A DNA stretch of 48,658 bases from an uncultured Verrucomicrobiales bacterium (lineage in GTDB: Bacteria; Verrucomicrobiota; Verrucomicrobiia; Verrucomicrobiales; Akkermansiaceae). The stretch spans positions 1-48,658 of the forward strand of contig CAJQKQ010000064.1 of the NCBI GenBank assembly GCA_905478925.1. The letters are read 5' to 3'. The notes under the pieces were generated by a model. That model saw only the letters and a program-made list of their open reading frames with translations, was not told where the DNA came from and did no database searches. The position numbers and the translations under genes are program-made. Positions 33,020-41,708 of the stretch are shown here, piece by piece (positions within the stretch are counted from its first letter, which is position 1; each line of letters opens with the position of its first letter).

Positions 33020-34483
33020 TCAGTCCTTGAGGTTGAAAAGCTTGCTGATGCCGTAGTTCGCCTGAACCCGGCTATTCGCCTCCTTGACCTTGGCCGAAGG
33101 GATGATGATCGGGCGCCTGGCTCCATGGAGCTCGATGACATGGAACTCCGGCGGGTTTTCCGCGTAGAGAAGTTCGTGGGCATGGTTCAGATCGCGGACA
33201 GGAAGGCCGTCGATCTTGTCAACGGCCAGTCCGGTGAAATTACCGATCTGCGAGGTGACCGGATCGGGCTCGATCTGGGTGAGGATGACGACGTCCTTCT
33301 TTTCCTGGAAGATCCCCTTGGATACATAGTCCGTGTACAGGCGGCGGACGGTGATATTTTTGAACTTCGAGGTGGCGAAAAGATTGGTGTCGAGCGGTTG
33401 GAAAACGAGACCAGCGAAGACGATGTAGCGGGGCTTTTTCTCGTATTGGATCGCATACATCGTCGAGGGTGGCAGGGGCTTGAGGATGACCTCGACATCG
33501 TTCCATGATCCGTCGCGGAGGAAACGGATGGCAACTTTGTCGCCGGAGAATTTGCGTTCGACGATTTCGTTGAGGTCCACTTTTTCGCCATCGACGAGAA
33601 CCTTGCCATCGCTGTCAACCGATTTGCCGTCGAGAGAAAGAAGGATATCGCCTGTCTTCAGTATCCCGTCCACGGAGCTGGTGGGAACGACGTTCTTGAT
33701 GAGCACGCCTTCGCCGTTTTCCGGAAGGCCGAGGGCTTTACGCATGGCTGGGTTGTGGAGAGGGAAAGGGCTGATGCCGAGCTCGGCGTAATGATCGTAG
33801 CTGCCGTCTTCAATGTCCTTGAGGAAGCGTTTCACAACCGGTGTGGGGATGATGTAGCCGGTATTATCCGCTTGGCGGAGACCCTGGAAAGCCACCCCGA
33901 CGACCTTGCCATCCTGCAACACCGGTCCGCCGGAATTGCCCGGGTTGATCGCCGCATCGATCTGGACGACGAGGTGCGAGTCAGAACGGCTGTGTGAGTA
34001 TGGTTGGAAGTCGATCCGGGAGACGATGCCCTTTGTCACGGAGAGGCGCTCGCCGCCGACGGGATAGCCGATGACCGTTACCAATGATTCGAGCACCGGG
34101 ATTTCGCCGAGTGAGAATACCGGGAAATCTTCAAAATTGGAGAAATCCTCCAGCGAAAGGATCGCGAGATCGCAGTCGTGGGCGATGTAGTCGACCTTGG
34201 CCGGATATTTTTCTGGGGAGCCATGGATGGTGACGAGGATGCGCTGTTGGTTGGAGACGACGTGGGCGTTTGTGAGTATCTGGTTTTTTCCGATGAGGAA
34301 GCCGGTGCCGATGCCACCGCCGAATCGCCCGGAATTCCACGGTGTCTGGTAATCGGGGATTTGCGTTGCGACCTCGATGCGGAGGACGGAGCGGTAGAGC
34401 CCGGACGAGCCGGTCTGTGCGTGGAGCGCGGCTGTCAGAAATAGGGAGATAGTGAGAACCAGAGCGGATGCGGAGCGGGTCAT
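33020..34483 (-). CDS. Deg/HtrA-like trypsin-fold serine protease with PDZ domain
   Basis: The 487-residue product has a signal peptide (SALVLTISLFLTAALHA). The catalytic triad is His74 (LTNAHVVSNQ), Asp105 (HDCDLAILSLED) and Ser184 (AAINPGNSGGPVLQ). A PDZ domain, about 245-330, contains EGVLIKNVVPTSSVDGILKT and GDILLSLDGKS. The C-terminal 150 residues (YIVFAGLVFQPLDTNLFA, then LAVDKIDGLPVRDLNHAHEL) form a second, diverged PDZ-like region, as in plant Deg2/Deg9-type enzymes. It should be a periplasmic protease acting on misfolded proteins. The N-terminus is shorter than that of E. coli DegP. It forms an operon with folK. Confidence 0.9.
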   Translation of the reverse strand: MTRSASALVLTISLFLTAALHAQTGSSGLYRSVLRIEVATQIPDYQTPWNSGRFGGGIGTGFLIGKNQILTNAHVVSNQQRILVTIHGSPEKYPAKVDYIAHDCDLAILSLEDFSNFEDFPVFSLGEIPVLESLVTVIGYPVGGERLSVTKGIVSRIDFQPYSHSRSDSHLVVQIDAAINPGNSGGPVLQDGKVVGVAFQGLRQADNTGYIIPTPVVKRFLKDIEDGSYDHYAELGISPFPLHNPAMRKALGLPENGEGVLIKNVVPTSSVDGILKTGDILLSLDGKSVDSDGKVLVDGEKVDLNEIVERKFSGDKVAIRFLRDGSWNDVEVILKPLPPSTMYAIQYEKKPRYIVFAGLVFQPLDTNLFATSKFKNITVRRLYTDYVSKGIFQEKKDVVILTQIEPDPVTSQIGNFTGLAVDKIDGLPVRDLNHAHELLYAENPPEFHVIELHGARRPIIIPSAKVKEANSRVQANYGISKLFNLKD

Positions 34484-34783
34484 GTCTGGGGTGAGACTAG
34501 GCGTGAGTTGGGAAATGGCAAAGGAGAAGTCTTCAGTTTGTTGGGAAAGTCCGAACTATACGGTTCCTTTAACTGCTGTTATTCCTAATAACAGGTTTCT
34601 TTGTAAGTGATTGAAAGTCAATAATCGGTGGTACTGTCGGAGAATGCCAAATACGAAGCAGTAAATGTAACTTGCGGATCGCACTTTCTTGAACCAGCTT
34701 GCACCGCCCCTCATTCTGCGCAGGGCTGTCATCATCCGGAGGGAGAATGACGGCCGCGTGGAGTGGGGGGTCTTTACTGGGTT
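34484..34783. other. Intergenic region with an A/T-rich palindrome
   Basis: No gene is seen. CTGTTATT-CCT-AATAACAG at 34576-34594 is a perfect 8-bp inverted repeat followed by GTTTCTTTG; it could be a weak terminator or an operator. The 300 bases lie between the protease start and the end of the ArsR-methyltransferase gene, so they should hold the protease promoter. Confidence 0.45.
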
Positions 34784-35698
34784 TTACCTGCAGCAGATCG
34801 CTAGGAGCGTTTGGAATTTCGGTGGAGTTTCCTCCTTGTCGGCGATGAGGGTTTCGATCGAGGAGAAGCCCGCTTTTTCAAGCATTGAGTGGATCTGGCT
34901 TTCGGAAAACCCGAGCCATCGGTCCGCGTAGAGTTCACGTGCCTCGGAGAAATTGTGCTGGAGTAGATCGAGGATGATCAACCTCCCGCCGGGACGCAGG
35001 ATGCGGAAGGCGGAGTCGATGGCGCGCTGCGGATTTTCGGCATGGTGGAGCGCCTGGCTCAGGATTGCGAGATCGATGGAAGCCTCGTCGATCGGCGGGT
35101 TTTCAATGTCACCGATGCGGAATTCGAGGTTGGAGAGGCCGTTGGCGATGGCGAGTTTCTGTGCGTAATCGACCATTTTCGGCGAGAGATCGATGGCGAT
35201 GACCTTTTCCGCCCGTTGGGCGAGGAGCTGGGAGAGTGTGCCTTCGCCCGCCCCGAGATCGGCGACATCGCGGTAGTTGAGTACCTTGATAAGGGCCTCT
35301 GCGAGGGCTTTCCATGAGCGGCCGGGGACGTAGTCTTTTCCGAAGCGGCCTGCGAGTTCGTCGAAATAGGCGCGGGCGTAGTCCTTGCGCTTGGAGAGGA
35401 TGTGGCGGAGAGCGACGTTGTCTGCGGAGACCTCGGGAATCTCGCCCGCCGCCTGGAGAGTGATCGGCAAGAGGGTTGCCGGGAGGGAGGCGGAGTAGAC
35501 GTTGTTTTTGCCGCTCCTTTCATCAATCACGAGTCCAGCCGCCTTGAGCTGTGAAAGCTGGGTGGAGATTCGGCTCTGCCCCATCCCGAGGATTTCCTGC
35601 AGTTCCGCTACCGTCAGCGGGTCCTGGTTGAGGAGGGAGAGGATACGCAGCCGGGTGGGATCGGAAACCAATTTCAGGGATTTGATGGTTGACTCCAT
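34784..35698 (-). CDS. ArsR-family regulator fused to a SAM-dependent methyltransferase domain
   Basis: The 304-residue protein joins an ArsR winged helix (10-75: LVSDPTRLRILSLLNQDPLT, with the recognition helix GQSRISTQLSQLKAAGLV) to a class I methyltransferase (120-300). Motif I is VADLGAGEGT (145-154), followed by VIAIDLSPKMVDYAQKLA and LRPGGRLIILDLLQHNF. The ArsR part lacks a clear metal-binding Cys pair. The gene is divergent from metK-ahcY across 57 bp, so the likely signal is SAM or S-adenosylhomocysteine bound by the methyltransferase domain, similar in role to SahR-type ArsR regulators of the SAM cycle. That link is inferred from location. Whether it still methylates anything is unknown. 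Confidence 0.87.
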   Translation of the reverse strand: MESTIKSLKLVSDPTRLRILSLLNQDPLTVAELQEILGMGQSRISTQLSQLKAAGLVIDERSGKNNVYSASLPATLLPITLQAAGEIPEVSADNVALRHILSKRKDYARAYFDELAGRFGKDYVPGRSWKALAEALIKVLNYRDVADLGAGEGTLSQLLAQRAEKVIAIDLSPKMVDYAQKLAIANGLSNLEFRIGDIENPPIDEASIDLAILSQALHHAENPQRAIDSAFRILRPGGRLIILDLLQHNFSEARELYADRWLGFSESQIHSMLEKAGFSSIETLIADKEETPPKFQTLLAICCR

Positions 35699-35755
35699 AG
35701 CGAGGATGTTACATCAACGCATCACGATTTGACGATACGAAAATAAAAATAATAC

Positions 35756-36970
35756 ATGAGCACCTACATTTTTTCCTCAGAATCCGTTGGCGAAGGCCAT
35801 CCTGACAAGGTTTCGGACACCATCTCCGATGCGATCCTCGATGCCTGCCTCAGCATCGACCCAAAAAGCCGTGTGGCCTGCGAGACGTTTGTTAAAAGCA
35901 ACATCGTGGTTGTCGGCGGCGAGATTACGATTCCGAAGCTGCAGAACAGAAAGAAAGGCACGACCAAGCCGATCGACGAGGTTCTCAACGTCGGAAAGAT
36001 CATCCGCGACGCGGTTCGTGGAATCGGTTATGTGAACAGCGACGACGTGTTCCACGCAGACACGCTTTTCATCAATAACTACCTGACCGTTCAGAGCCCG
36101 GACATCGCCCAAGGAGTCGATGCGAAAGCGGCGGAAGGCAAGAAGACAGCCAAGCAAGGTGCGGGCGACCAAGGCATCATGTTTGGTTACGCCTGCAATG
36201 AAACGCCTGAGCTTATGCCGGCACCCATCATGTTCGCGCACCGTCTTGGCCGTGAACTCACCCTTATCCGCAAGGCCGGCAAGCTTGCTCCATGGCTCCG
36301 TCCCGATGCGAAGACTCAAGTTTCCGTTGAATACGTGAACGACAAGCCGACCCGCATTGTCAACGTGGTCATCTCCACCCAGCACGCAGATGGAGTCTCG
36401 CACGCCGAGATTGAAAAATTCTGTATCGAGAAAGTGATCAAAAAAGTTCTTCCGAAAGACATGATCACGAAGGCGACCGAATTCCTGATCAACCCGACCG
36501 GCAAGTTTGTGATCGGTGGGCCACAGGGAGACAGTGGTCTGACGGGTCGCAAGATCATCGTCGATACTTATGGCGGCAGCGGTCGTCACGGTGGTGGTGC
36601 GTTTTCCGGAAAAGATCCTTCGAAGGTCGATCGCTCCGCAGCCTACATGGGTCGCTGGGTTGCCAAGAATGTGGTGGCCGCAGGACTCGCAGACAAATGT
36701 GAGGTGCAGTTCGCCTATGCGATCGGGCATCCGGAGCCGGTAAGTGTCCACATCGATACTTTTGGAACGGGCACGGTTGAGGATACGAAGATTCTCGGCG
36801 CTGTGCTGAAAGTGTTTTCTTTCAACCCCGCCGACATCGTCAAGCAACTCAACCTGCTTCGCCCGATTTACTCGAAAACAACCAACTACGGTCACTTCGG
36901 AAAAGACGATTCCGAAATCACCTGGGAGAAAACCAACAAGGCTGCCGCACTGAATAAGGCAATCGCCTGA
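35756..36970 (+). CDS. metK: S-adenosylmethionine synthetase
   Basis: The 404-residue product makes SAM from ATP and methionine. The start [20 protein letters not shown] is canonical. The two family signatures are present: [16 protein letters not shown], and [20 protein letters not shown]. Length is slightly above E. coli MetK (384). The leader is A/T-rich and has no obvious Shine-Dalgarno. ahcY follows by 30 bp in the same direction, so the pair makes SAM and removes its by-product. Control by the divergent ArsR-methyltransferase protein is likely. Confidence 0.98.
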   Translation: MSTYIFSSESVGEGHPDKVSDTISDAILDACLSIDPKSRVACETFVKSNIVVVGGEITIPKLQNRKKGTTKPIDEVLNVGKIIRDAVRGIGYVNSDDVFHADTLFINNYLTVQSPDIAQGVDAKAAEGKKTAKQGAGDQGIMFGYACNETPELMPAPIMFAHRLGRELTLIRKAGKLAPWLRPDAKTQVSVEYVNDKPTRIVNVVISTQHADGVSHAEIEKFCIEKVIKKVLPKDMITKATEFLINPTGKFVIGGPQGDSGLTGRKIIVDTYGGSGRHGGGAFSGKDPSKVDRSAAYMGRWVAKNVVAAGLADKCEVQFAYAIGHPEPVSVHIDTFGTGTVEDTKILGAVLKVFSFNPADIVKQLNLLRPIYSKTTNYGHFGKDDSEITWEKTNKAAALNKAIA

Positions 36971-37000
36971 ATTTCCAACCAATCTACCTAACAGAATAAT

Positions 37001-38413
37001 ATGAGCTTCACTGACTACAAAGTAAGGGACATCGGCCTAGCCGATTTCGGCCGCAAGGAAATCGACATCGCCGAGCACGAGATGCCCGGCCTGATGGCAA
37101 CCCGTGAGAAATACGGCAAGACCAAGCCGCTCGAAGGAGTGCGCATCATGGGCTCGCTGCACATGACCGTCCAGACCGCGGTTCTCATCGAGACCCTCCT
37201 TGATCTCGGTGCGGATATCCGCTGGGTTTCCTGCAACATTTTCTCCACTCAGGATCACGCAGCCGCAGCAATGGCTGTCAAGGAAGTGCCGGTCTTCGCA
37301 TGGAAAGGGGAGACCCTTGAGGAATACTGGTGGTGCACCTGGCAGGCGCTCGTCAACAAGGACGGCCTCGGCCCGCAACTCATCGTCGATGACGGTGGCG
37401 ACGCGACACTTCTCATCCACAAGGGATACGAAATGGAGAACGGCTCCAAGTGGCACGAGAGTCCGGGCGAAAGCGAAGAGGAACAGGTGATCAAGGATCT
37501 CCTGGCTGATATCAAGGTCAAGCAACCCGGCATCTTCCACACCATCGTGAAAGACTGGAAGGGTGTTTCCGAGGAAACCACCACCGGTGTTCACCGCCTC
37601 TATCAGATGGCGAAAGCCGGAACGCTTCTCGTTCCGGCGATCAACGTCAACGACTCCGTCACCAAGTCGAAATTCGACAATCTCTATGGTTGCCGCGAAT
37701 CGCTTCTCGACGGTATCAAGCGCGCTACTGACGTGATGATCTCCGGCAAGGTCGGCGTTGTTTGCGGATACGGCGATGTCGGCAAAGGTTGTGCTCAAGC
37801 TCTTCGCGGAGCCGGTGCACAGGTTGTCGTGACCGAGGTTGATCCGATCTGCGCGCTTCAGGCCGCAATGGAAGGCTTCCGCGTTCTTCCTATCGAGGAC
37901 ACGCTCGGCTGGGGCGATATTTACGTCACCACCACGGGCAACAAAGACATCATCCGTTTCGACCACATGTCGAAAATGAAAGACCAAGCGATCGTCTGCA
38001 ATATCGGCCATTTCGACAACGAGATCCAGATGGAGAAACTCAATAGCGCGAAGGACGTCACCCGCCTGAACATCAAACCACAGGTTGATAAATACACGTT
38101 CGCTACCGGCAACAGTATCTACATGCTTGCCGAAGGCCGCCTCGTGAACCTTGGTTGCGGAACCGGTCATCCGTCCTTCGTGATGTCCAACAGCTTCACC
38201 AACCAGACGCTCGCTCAGATCGATCTCTGGGAAAACAGAGAGAGCTACAAGGCCGGCCAGGTCACCGTGCTTGCGAAGCACCTCGACGAGGAAGTTGCCC
38301 GCCTGCACCTTGCCAAGGTCGGAGCGAAGCTCACCAAGCTCACCGACGAGCAAGCCGCCTACATCGGGATCTCTGCGGATGGTCCGTTCAAGGCGGATCA
38401 CTACCGTTACTGA
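37001..38413 (+). CDS. ahcY: S-adenosylhomocysteine hydrolase
   Basis: The 470-residue enzyme reversibly splits S-adenosylhomocysteine into adenosine and homocysteine with bound NAD. The NAD loop is [20 protein letters not shown]. Other marks are [58 protein letters not shown], the [15 protein letters not shown] stretch and the C-terminal [10 protein letters not shown], including the dimer-contact Lys and Tyr. It forms a transcription unit with metK and ends before a strong terminator. Confidence 0.98.
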   Translation: MSFTDYKVRDIGLADFGRKEIDIAEHEMPGLMATREKYGKTKPLEGVRIMGSLHMTVQTAVLIETLLDLGADIRWVSCNIFSTQDHAAAAMAVKEVPVFAWKGETLEEYWWCTWQALVNKDGLGPQLIVDDGGDATLLIHKGYEMENGSKWHESPGESEEEQVIKDLLADIKVKQPGIFHTIVKDWKGVSEETTTGVHRLYQMAKAGTLLVPAINVNDSVTKSKFDNLYGCRESLLDGIKRATDVMISGKVGVVCGYGDVGKGCAQALRGAGAQVVVTEVDPICALQAAMEGFRVLPIEDTLGWGDIYVTTTGNKDIIRFDHMSKMKDQAIVCNIGHFDNEIQMEKLNSAKDVTRLNIKPQVDKYTFATGNSIYMLAEGRLVNLGCGTGHPSFVMSNSFTNQTLAQIDLWENRESYKAGQVTVLAKHLDEEVARLHLAKVGAKLTKLTDEQAAYIGISADGPFKADHYRY

Positions 38414-38440
38414 TCTTCGATAAGGTAGAAAAATTCGAGA

Positions 38441-38474
38441 GCCGCCCGGGTGACAGCCCGGGCGGCTTTTTTTT
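38441..38474 (+). terminator. Rho-independent terminator of metK-ahcY
   Basis: GCCGCCCGGG-TGACAG-CCCGGGCGGC is a perfect 10-bp GC stem with a 6-nt loop, followed directly by eight Ts. It lies 28 bp after the ahcY stop and is the clearest intrinsic terminator in the window. Confidence 0.93.
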
Positions 38475-38486
38475 GAGGGGAAATGC

Positions 38487-38528
38487 TTGTGGGTTTTATT
38501 TGATGTGATATATTGTTTCAAATGAAAC
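38487..38528 (+). promoter_or_regulatory. Promoter and operator of the Xre/RES toxin-antitoxin operon
   Basis: TTGTGG (38487-38492) and TATATT (38509-38514) are 16 bp apart and could be -35 and -10. The perfect palindrome GTTTCA-AA-TGAAAC (38515-38528) follows immediately, a good position for repression by the antitoxin. This places the coding start downstream, at ATG 38549. Confidence 0.5.
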
Positions 38529-38548
38529 GAAAGAAGGAAGAAATCAAA

Positions 38549-38986
38549 ATGAAACCGGCTGAGTATGAGGCACCCGGTCGGCTGCCCGGCGAGGGCGGTA
38601 GCGTGTTGAGCGAGCCCGCAGCAGCGTATGTGGTGAATAAGGTTCGCGACGGTCTTCCCTTCGAGGAGTTCCATGTGCTACAGGAAATGCTGGGTGTTAC
38701 GGAGGAGAGGCTTGGGGCGCTCGTGGGGATGTCGCGTGCGACTCTGCATCGGCGGAAAAAGGCAGGTTCTCTGGATCGCTCGGAATCGGATCGGTTGGTT
38801 CGCTATGCCCGCATTCTGAATTGCGTCACGGCATTTTATCAATCCCATGAAGCTGCCGCGAAATGGCTGAACAGCCCGGCGATGGCCTTCAATGGTGAGA
38901 CTCCCATGGACTACGCGGACACCGAGATCGGAGCCAGGGAGGTGGAGGCTCTGGTCTGGCGGACCGAGAACGGGGTTCCGAACTAA
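38549..38986 (+). CDS. Xre/MbcA/ParS-type antitoxin (DUF2384)
   Basis: ATG 38549 gives 145 residues and has GGAAG eight bases upstream; ATGs at 38513 and 38522 overlap the promoter/operator. The central part holds a helix-turn-helix-like segment (LQEMLGVTEERLGALVGMSR, then ATLHRRKKAGSLDRSESDRL) and the C-terminus the DUF2384 element EAAAKWLNSPAMAFNGETPM, DYADTEIGAREVEAL, which caps the toxin. Antitoxins of this type repress their own operon as a complex. The stop precedes the RES toxin start by 1 bp. Confidence 0.88.
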   Translation: MKPAEYEAPGRLPGEGGSVLSEPAAAYVVNKVRDGLPFEEFHVLQEMLGVTEERLGALVGMSRATLHRRKKAGSLDRSESDRLVRYARILNCVTAFYQSHEAAAKWLNSPAMAFNGETPMDYADTEIGAREVEALVWRTENGVPN

Positions 38987-38987
38987 C

Positions 38988-39446
38988 ATGTCGGTTTTCT
39001 ACCGGATCGTAGGCAGTCACCGAGCGGCGACCGCGTTGGACGGGGAAGGTGCCGCGAAGATGGGTGGGCGCTGGAATTCGCAAGGAGTGGCTGTTGCCTA
39101 CCTGACGGAATCGCGGGCGCTGGCGGCGCTGGAAATCTTGGTTCACTTCGGGCGGGATGTGGCGCTGGCGTCGTGGTCGGTCATCGAGATAGACATTCCG
39201 GACGAAATGATCGACCGGGTTTCCCTAAGGAGATTACCCGTCGGTTGGAATGATCTGGAATCGCTAGCGGTTTCCCGGGAATTCGGAGCCGATTGGATCA
39301 AGAAGGGTAAAAATTTGGGTGTAATTCTACCGAGCGCGATCATCCCCGAAGAGCGAATCCTGATGCTGAACGTGCGGCACCCGGATTTCGCGAAGCTGAA
39401 GGTATCCACGCCGCGTCCCTTCCTTTTCGATCATCGTTTGGTCTGA
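38988..39446 (+). CDS. RES-domain toxin (NAD+-degrading type)
   Basis: From ATG 38988 the protein has 152 residues, the usual RES length. The RES pattern is visible: FYRIVGSHR, GGRWNSQGVAVAYLTES (Arg28), ALAALEILVHFG (Glu49), and GVILPSAIIPEERILMLNVR (Ser116) with HPDF. Members studied elsewhere cleave NAD+ and stop growth; the Arg, Glu and Ser named are those expected in the active site. It follows the antitoxin by 1 bp, so expression is coupled. The toxin is downstream of the antitoxin, the reverse of the HicAB order at the other end of the window. Confidence 0.88.
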   Translation: MSVFYRIVGSHRAATALDGEGAAKMGGRWNSQGVAVAYLTESRALAALEILVHFGRDVALASWSVIEIDIPDEMIDRVSLRRLPVGWNDLESLAVSREFGADWIKKGKNLGVILPSAIIPEERILMLNVRHPDFAKLKVSTPRPFLFDHRLV

Positions 39447-39632
39447 ATTCATCCCTGTCAGCTTGGATCGCATTGCGGAGGTGCTTGCGGAAAAGGGGGG
39501 CATGCCTGTCTGCTGTTCGGCGGTTTCATCCTCCACGGCATCAGGCGGGGTGACTCCGAGTATGTGCTCTTGGGGAACCGATGTATTTTTTCCTTTCGAA
39601 AAACCACGGCGAGGTTTTCGAGCTGCATGGTA

Positions 39633-40241
39633 TCACTGCACGATCACCGGAGTCCCTACCGCTACGTTCTCGAAAAATTTATCGGACATGTGGTGAGGCA
39701 TGCGGACGCAGCCATGGGATGCGGCGTAGCCTGGCAGGTAGCCGGTGTGCATGCCGATGCCGCCGTTGAAGCGCATGAAGTTGGGCATAGGCGCATGATA
39801 TTTCACCTGTCCCGGAAGAACTTTGTCGACACGGAAGTCCGCGTTGTCGTTGACCATCTGGCCTGTGGCCTCGTCCTTGATTACGCCATAGAGCGAGGAT
39901 TCGTGATCCTTGCTTTTCTGGGTGATTTTGTATGTTCCAGCAGGTGTGCCGGTGTCCTCTTTTCCTGAGGAAATGCGCGATACGCCAACCAGCGTGCCGG
40001 ATTTGTAGAAATAGGCTTTCTGCTCGCGGCGGTTGATCTTGATGAGCGGAGTGCCGGAGATGCCATCGCCATCCCAGTGGGAAACGTCGTCCGGTATGGC
40101 TGGTGCCGGGTGCTGCGGGTTGCCGGGAGCGGGGCGGCTGACAGGGCCGCCAATTCCAGCCATGTAGTCGGAACCCGGAGGCGACATATTGAAACAGGAG
40201 GCAAGCGGCAGGGAAATGCTCAGCAGAACGAGATATTTCAT
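39633..40241 (-). CDS. L,D-transpeptidase (YkuD domain) lipoprotein
   Basis: The 202-residue product has a lipoprotein signal (LVLLSISLPLASC, Cys16). After a Pro/Gly-rich linker a YkuD domain starts near LIKINRREQKAYFYKSG. The catalytic motif is HTGYLPGYAASHGCVRMP, with His165 and Cys178. Such enzymes form 3-3 peptidoglycan cross-links or attach lipoproteins to the wall; which applies here is not evident. The short form with only a linker and the domain is common. The 186 bp between its stop and the RES gene hold no supported gene. Confidence 0.9.
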   Translation of the reverse strand: MKYLVLLSISLPLASCFNMSPPGSDYMAGIGGPVSRPAPGNPQHPAPAIPDDVSHWDGDGISGTPLIKINRREQKAYFYKSGTLVGVSRISSGKEDTGTPAGTYKITQKSKDHESSLYGVIKDEATGQMVNDNADFRVDKVLPGQVKYHAPMPNFMRFNGGIGMHTGYLPGYAASHGCVRMPHHMSDKFFENVAVGTPVIVQ

Positions 40242-40337
40242 GTTTACGAAGTGATTCTTGCGTTATTCCGCTTGGAAATCAAGGCTGAAGACAGATGCAT
40301 TGCAGGTAGCCGAGTGATTGGATAGAAGGGCTGCAGG

Positions 40338-41063
40338 ATGGAAGAGAAACTGATATTGCCGGAGCACTACGAGCTTGAGCGAGAAATCCTCGAGCAACTC
40401 AGCGACAGGCCTGGCCACCAGCGCTGTGTCGTGGGACATGACGAGTTGCTACTTGTTTTGCATGAGGTTCCCAAGGCCAGGGTGCCGGAGCGCGAGGCAT
40501 TGTTCTTCTGGAGAAGAATGGACGGACGGTGGATCCAGCCCGGCGGTCCGGGGCTGGATGAAGTCGGTGGACTTCTCGAGCGCTACGCGAATGTGATCGA
40601 TGCGAACGAGGAGTTGCTGGAAAAATTGGAATCTGCTCAGGATCTTTTCAGGATACTGAGGCAGGCGGGGCCATTGGCACGGAGCTTGAGGAACGGCGTG
40701 GCCGCCCTCGATCAGGCACTCGTACAGGAGTATGAGGACAAGGAGGTGCGTAATTACCGGGACCGAGCGCAGGAACTTGAACGGGCTGCGGAACTCCTTC
40801 AGGTCGAGGCGCGTGAGACCATGCTTTTCTGGCAGGCGGAGGCCGCCGAGGAACACAAAAAGTCCTCGGATCGCCTCGGAAACATCCTTTTTAAGCTTAA
40901 CCTAGTCACGGGATTTTTCCTGCCACTGGTGGCATTGGGCGGACTGTTCGGGATGAACGTGAATCTGCCGGACTTCGTCCGCGGCCTGTTCTGGTGGATC
41001 TTCCTCGGAGGTCTGATGGTCGGTGGGATGCTCCTTTGGTATGTGGCAAGGGAAAGGAAGTGA
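40338..41063 (+). CDS. CorA-like membrane protein with GMN motif
   Basis: The 241-residue protein has a long charged helical region (about 70-190: YANVIDANEELLEKLESAQD, EDKEVRNYRDRAQELERAAE) and two C-terminal membrane segments. The first ends in FFLPLVALGGLFGMNVNLP, the GMN signature of CorA-family magnesium/cation channels; the second is WWIFLGGLMVGGMLLWYV. The N-terminal cytoplasmic domain is shorter than in CorA (which totals 316 in E. coli). It is probably a divalent-cation channel subunit, though a shortened relative with another role is possible. The glutaredoxin gene follows by 50 bp. Confidence 0.82.
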   Translation: MEEKLILPEHYELEREILEQLSDRPGHQRCVVGHDELLLVLHEVPKARVPEREALFFWRRMDGRWIQPGGPGLDEVGGLLERYANVIDANEELLEKLESAQDLFRILRQAGPLARSLRNGVAALDQALVQEYEDKEVRNYRDRAQELERAAELLQVEARETMLFWQAEAAEEHKKSSDRLGNILFKLNLVTGFFLPLVALGGLFGMNVNLPDFVRGLFWWIFLGGLMVGGMLLWYVARERK

Positions 41064-41113
41064 CGACGGAAGCGGGTTGCAAATCCGCAGCCCGCCCCTA
41101 CATTCCGCGCAAC

Positions 41114-41485
41114 ATGAGTGAGACACAGCCGAAGATTACCGCGTATTTGAAGACTTTCTGCGGATGGAGCGAGGGAGTTAGAGCCATCATGCGGAAGTAT
41201 GATCTGCCCTATGAGGAAAAGGACATCATCAAGAACCCCGCATTCCGCTGGGAGATGGAGCAGCGCAGCGGTCAGCCTCTTTCGCCATGCGTCGAGGTCA
41301 ATGGCACGATGCTTCCCGATATCAGTGGCGAGGAGGTCGAGACGTGGATGTTGGAGAACGGTGTTGTGCAGGACAACGAAGTGCAGCCAGACGCACCGAT
41401 CGACTCCGCATGCACCGACGAGCAGCATGAGGCGATGGCCGCAGGCAAGCTTCCGGTTGAAGGGAAAATCAAGTTTTTCGACTGA
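41114..41485 (+). CDS. Monothiol glutaredoxin-like protein with C-terminal extension
   Basis: ATG 41114 gives 123 residues. The glutaredoxin fold covers the first 80: TAYLKTFCGWSEGVRAIMRK with active site CGWS (a C-x-x-S monothiol), then PYEEKDIIKNPAFRWEM and the cis-Pro loop QPLSPCVEVNGTML with GEEVETWM. The last 35 residues (DACTDEQHEAMAAGK region) are an acidic extension ending in KIKFFD. Likely a redox protein using glutathione or another thiol; a role in Fe-S transfer is less likely because the usual CGFS is changed to CGWS. It may be co-transcribed with the CorA-like gene. Confidence 0.82.
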   Translation: MSETQPKITAYLKTFCGWSEGVRAIMRKYDLPYEEKDIIKNPAFRWEMEQRSGQPLSPCVEVNGTMLPDISGEEVETWMLENGVVQDNEVQPDAPIDSACTDEQHEAMAAGKLPVEGKIKFFD

Positions 41486-41572
41486 TTCGCCTCCACCGAT
41501 TTCCCTCACCGGAAAAGCCTTCTACTGTTTCGAGGGCATCCCGCCACAGTCGCCGCGCGAGTGAGCAAGTAA

Positions 41573-41657
41573 GGAGAAGGGTGTTTCGCAACCCCTTTGC
41601 ACAAGCGGAGTCTTCTCTTCCAATCCTCCGCAAAGGGGTTGGGAAACGCCCTTCTCC
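41573..41657. repeat. Long palindromic REP-type repeat
   Basis: Two 28-bp arms (41573-41600 and 41630-41657) pair with two mismatches; the outer parts are GGAGAAGGG and CCCTTCTCC. The loop contains a nested pair GCGGAG/CTCCGC. A single diverged arm lies at 282-310. It sits between the tail of the glutaredoxin gene and the tail of the convergent methyltransferase gene and may also act as a bidirectional terminator. No gene is seen in 41486-41708. Confidence 0.8.
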
Positions 41658-41708
41658 ATATAGAAACCCAAACACAAGCGCAGCTACTCCTTGGATGTGC
41701 TGACCTTT

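Noticed and set aside
35729..35755. TTGACG and TAATAC before metK as a promoter
   Set aside because: The spacing is 15 bp and transcription would begin inside the coding region; not convincing without mapping.
35777..38674. Long minus-strand frames opposite metK and ahcY
   Set aside because: Both lie opposite highly conserved enzymes and one also runs through the terminator; no independent evidence.
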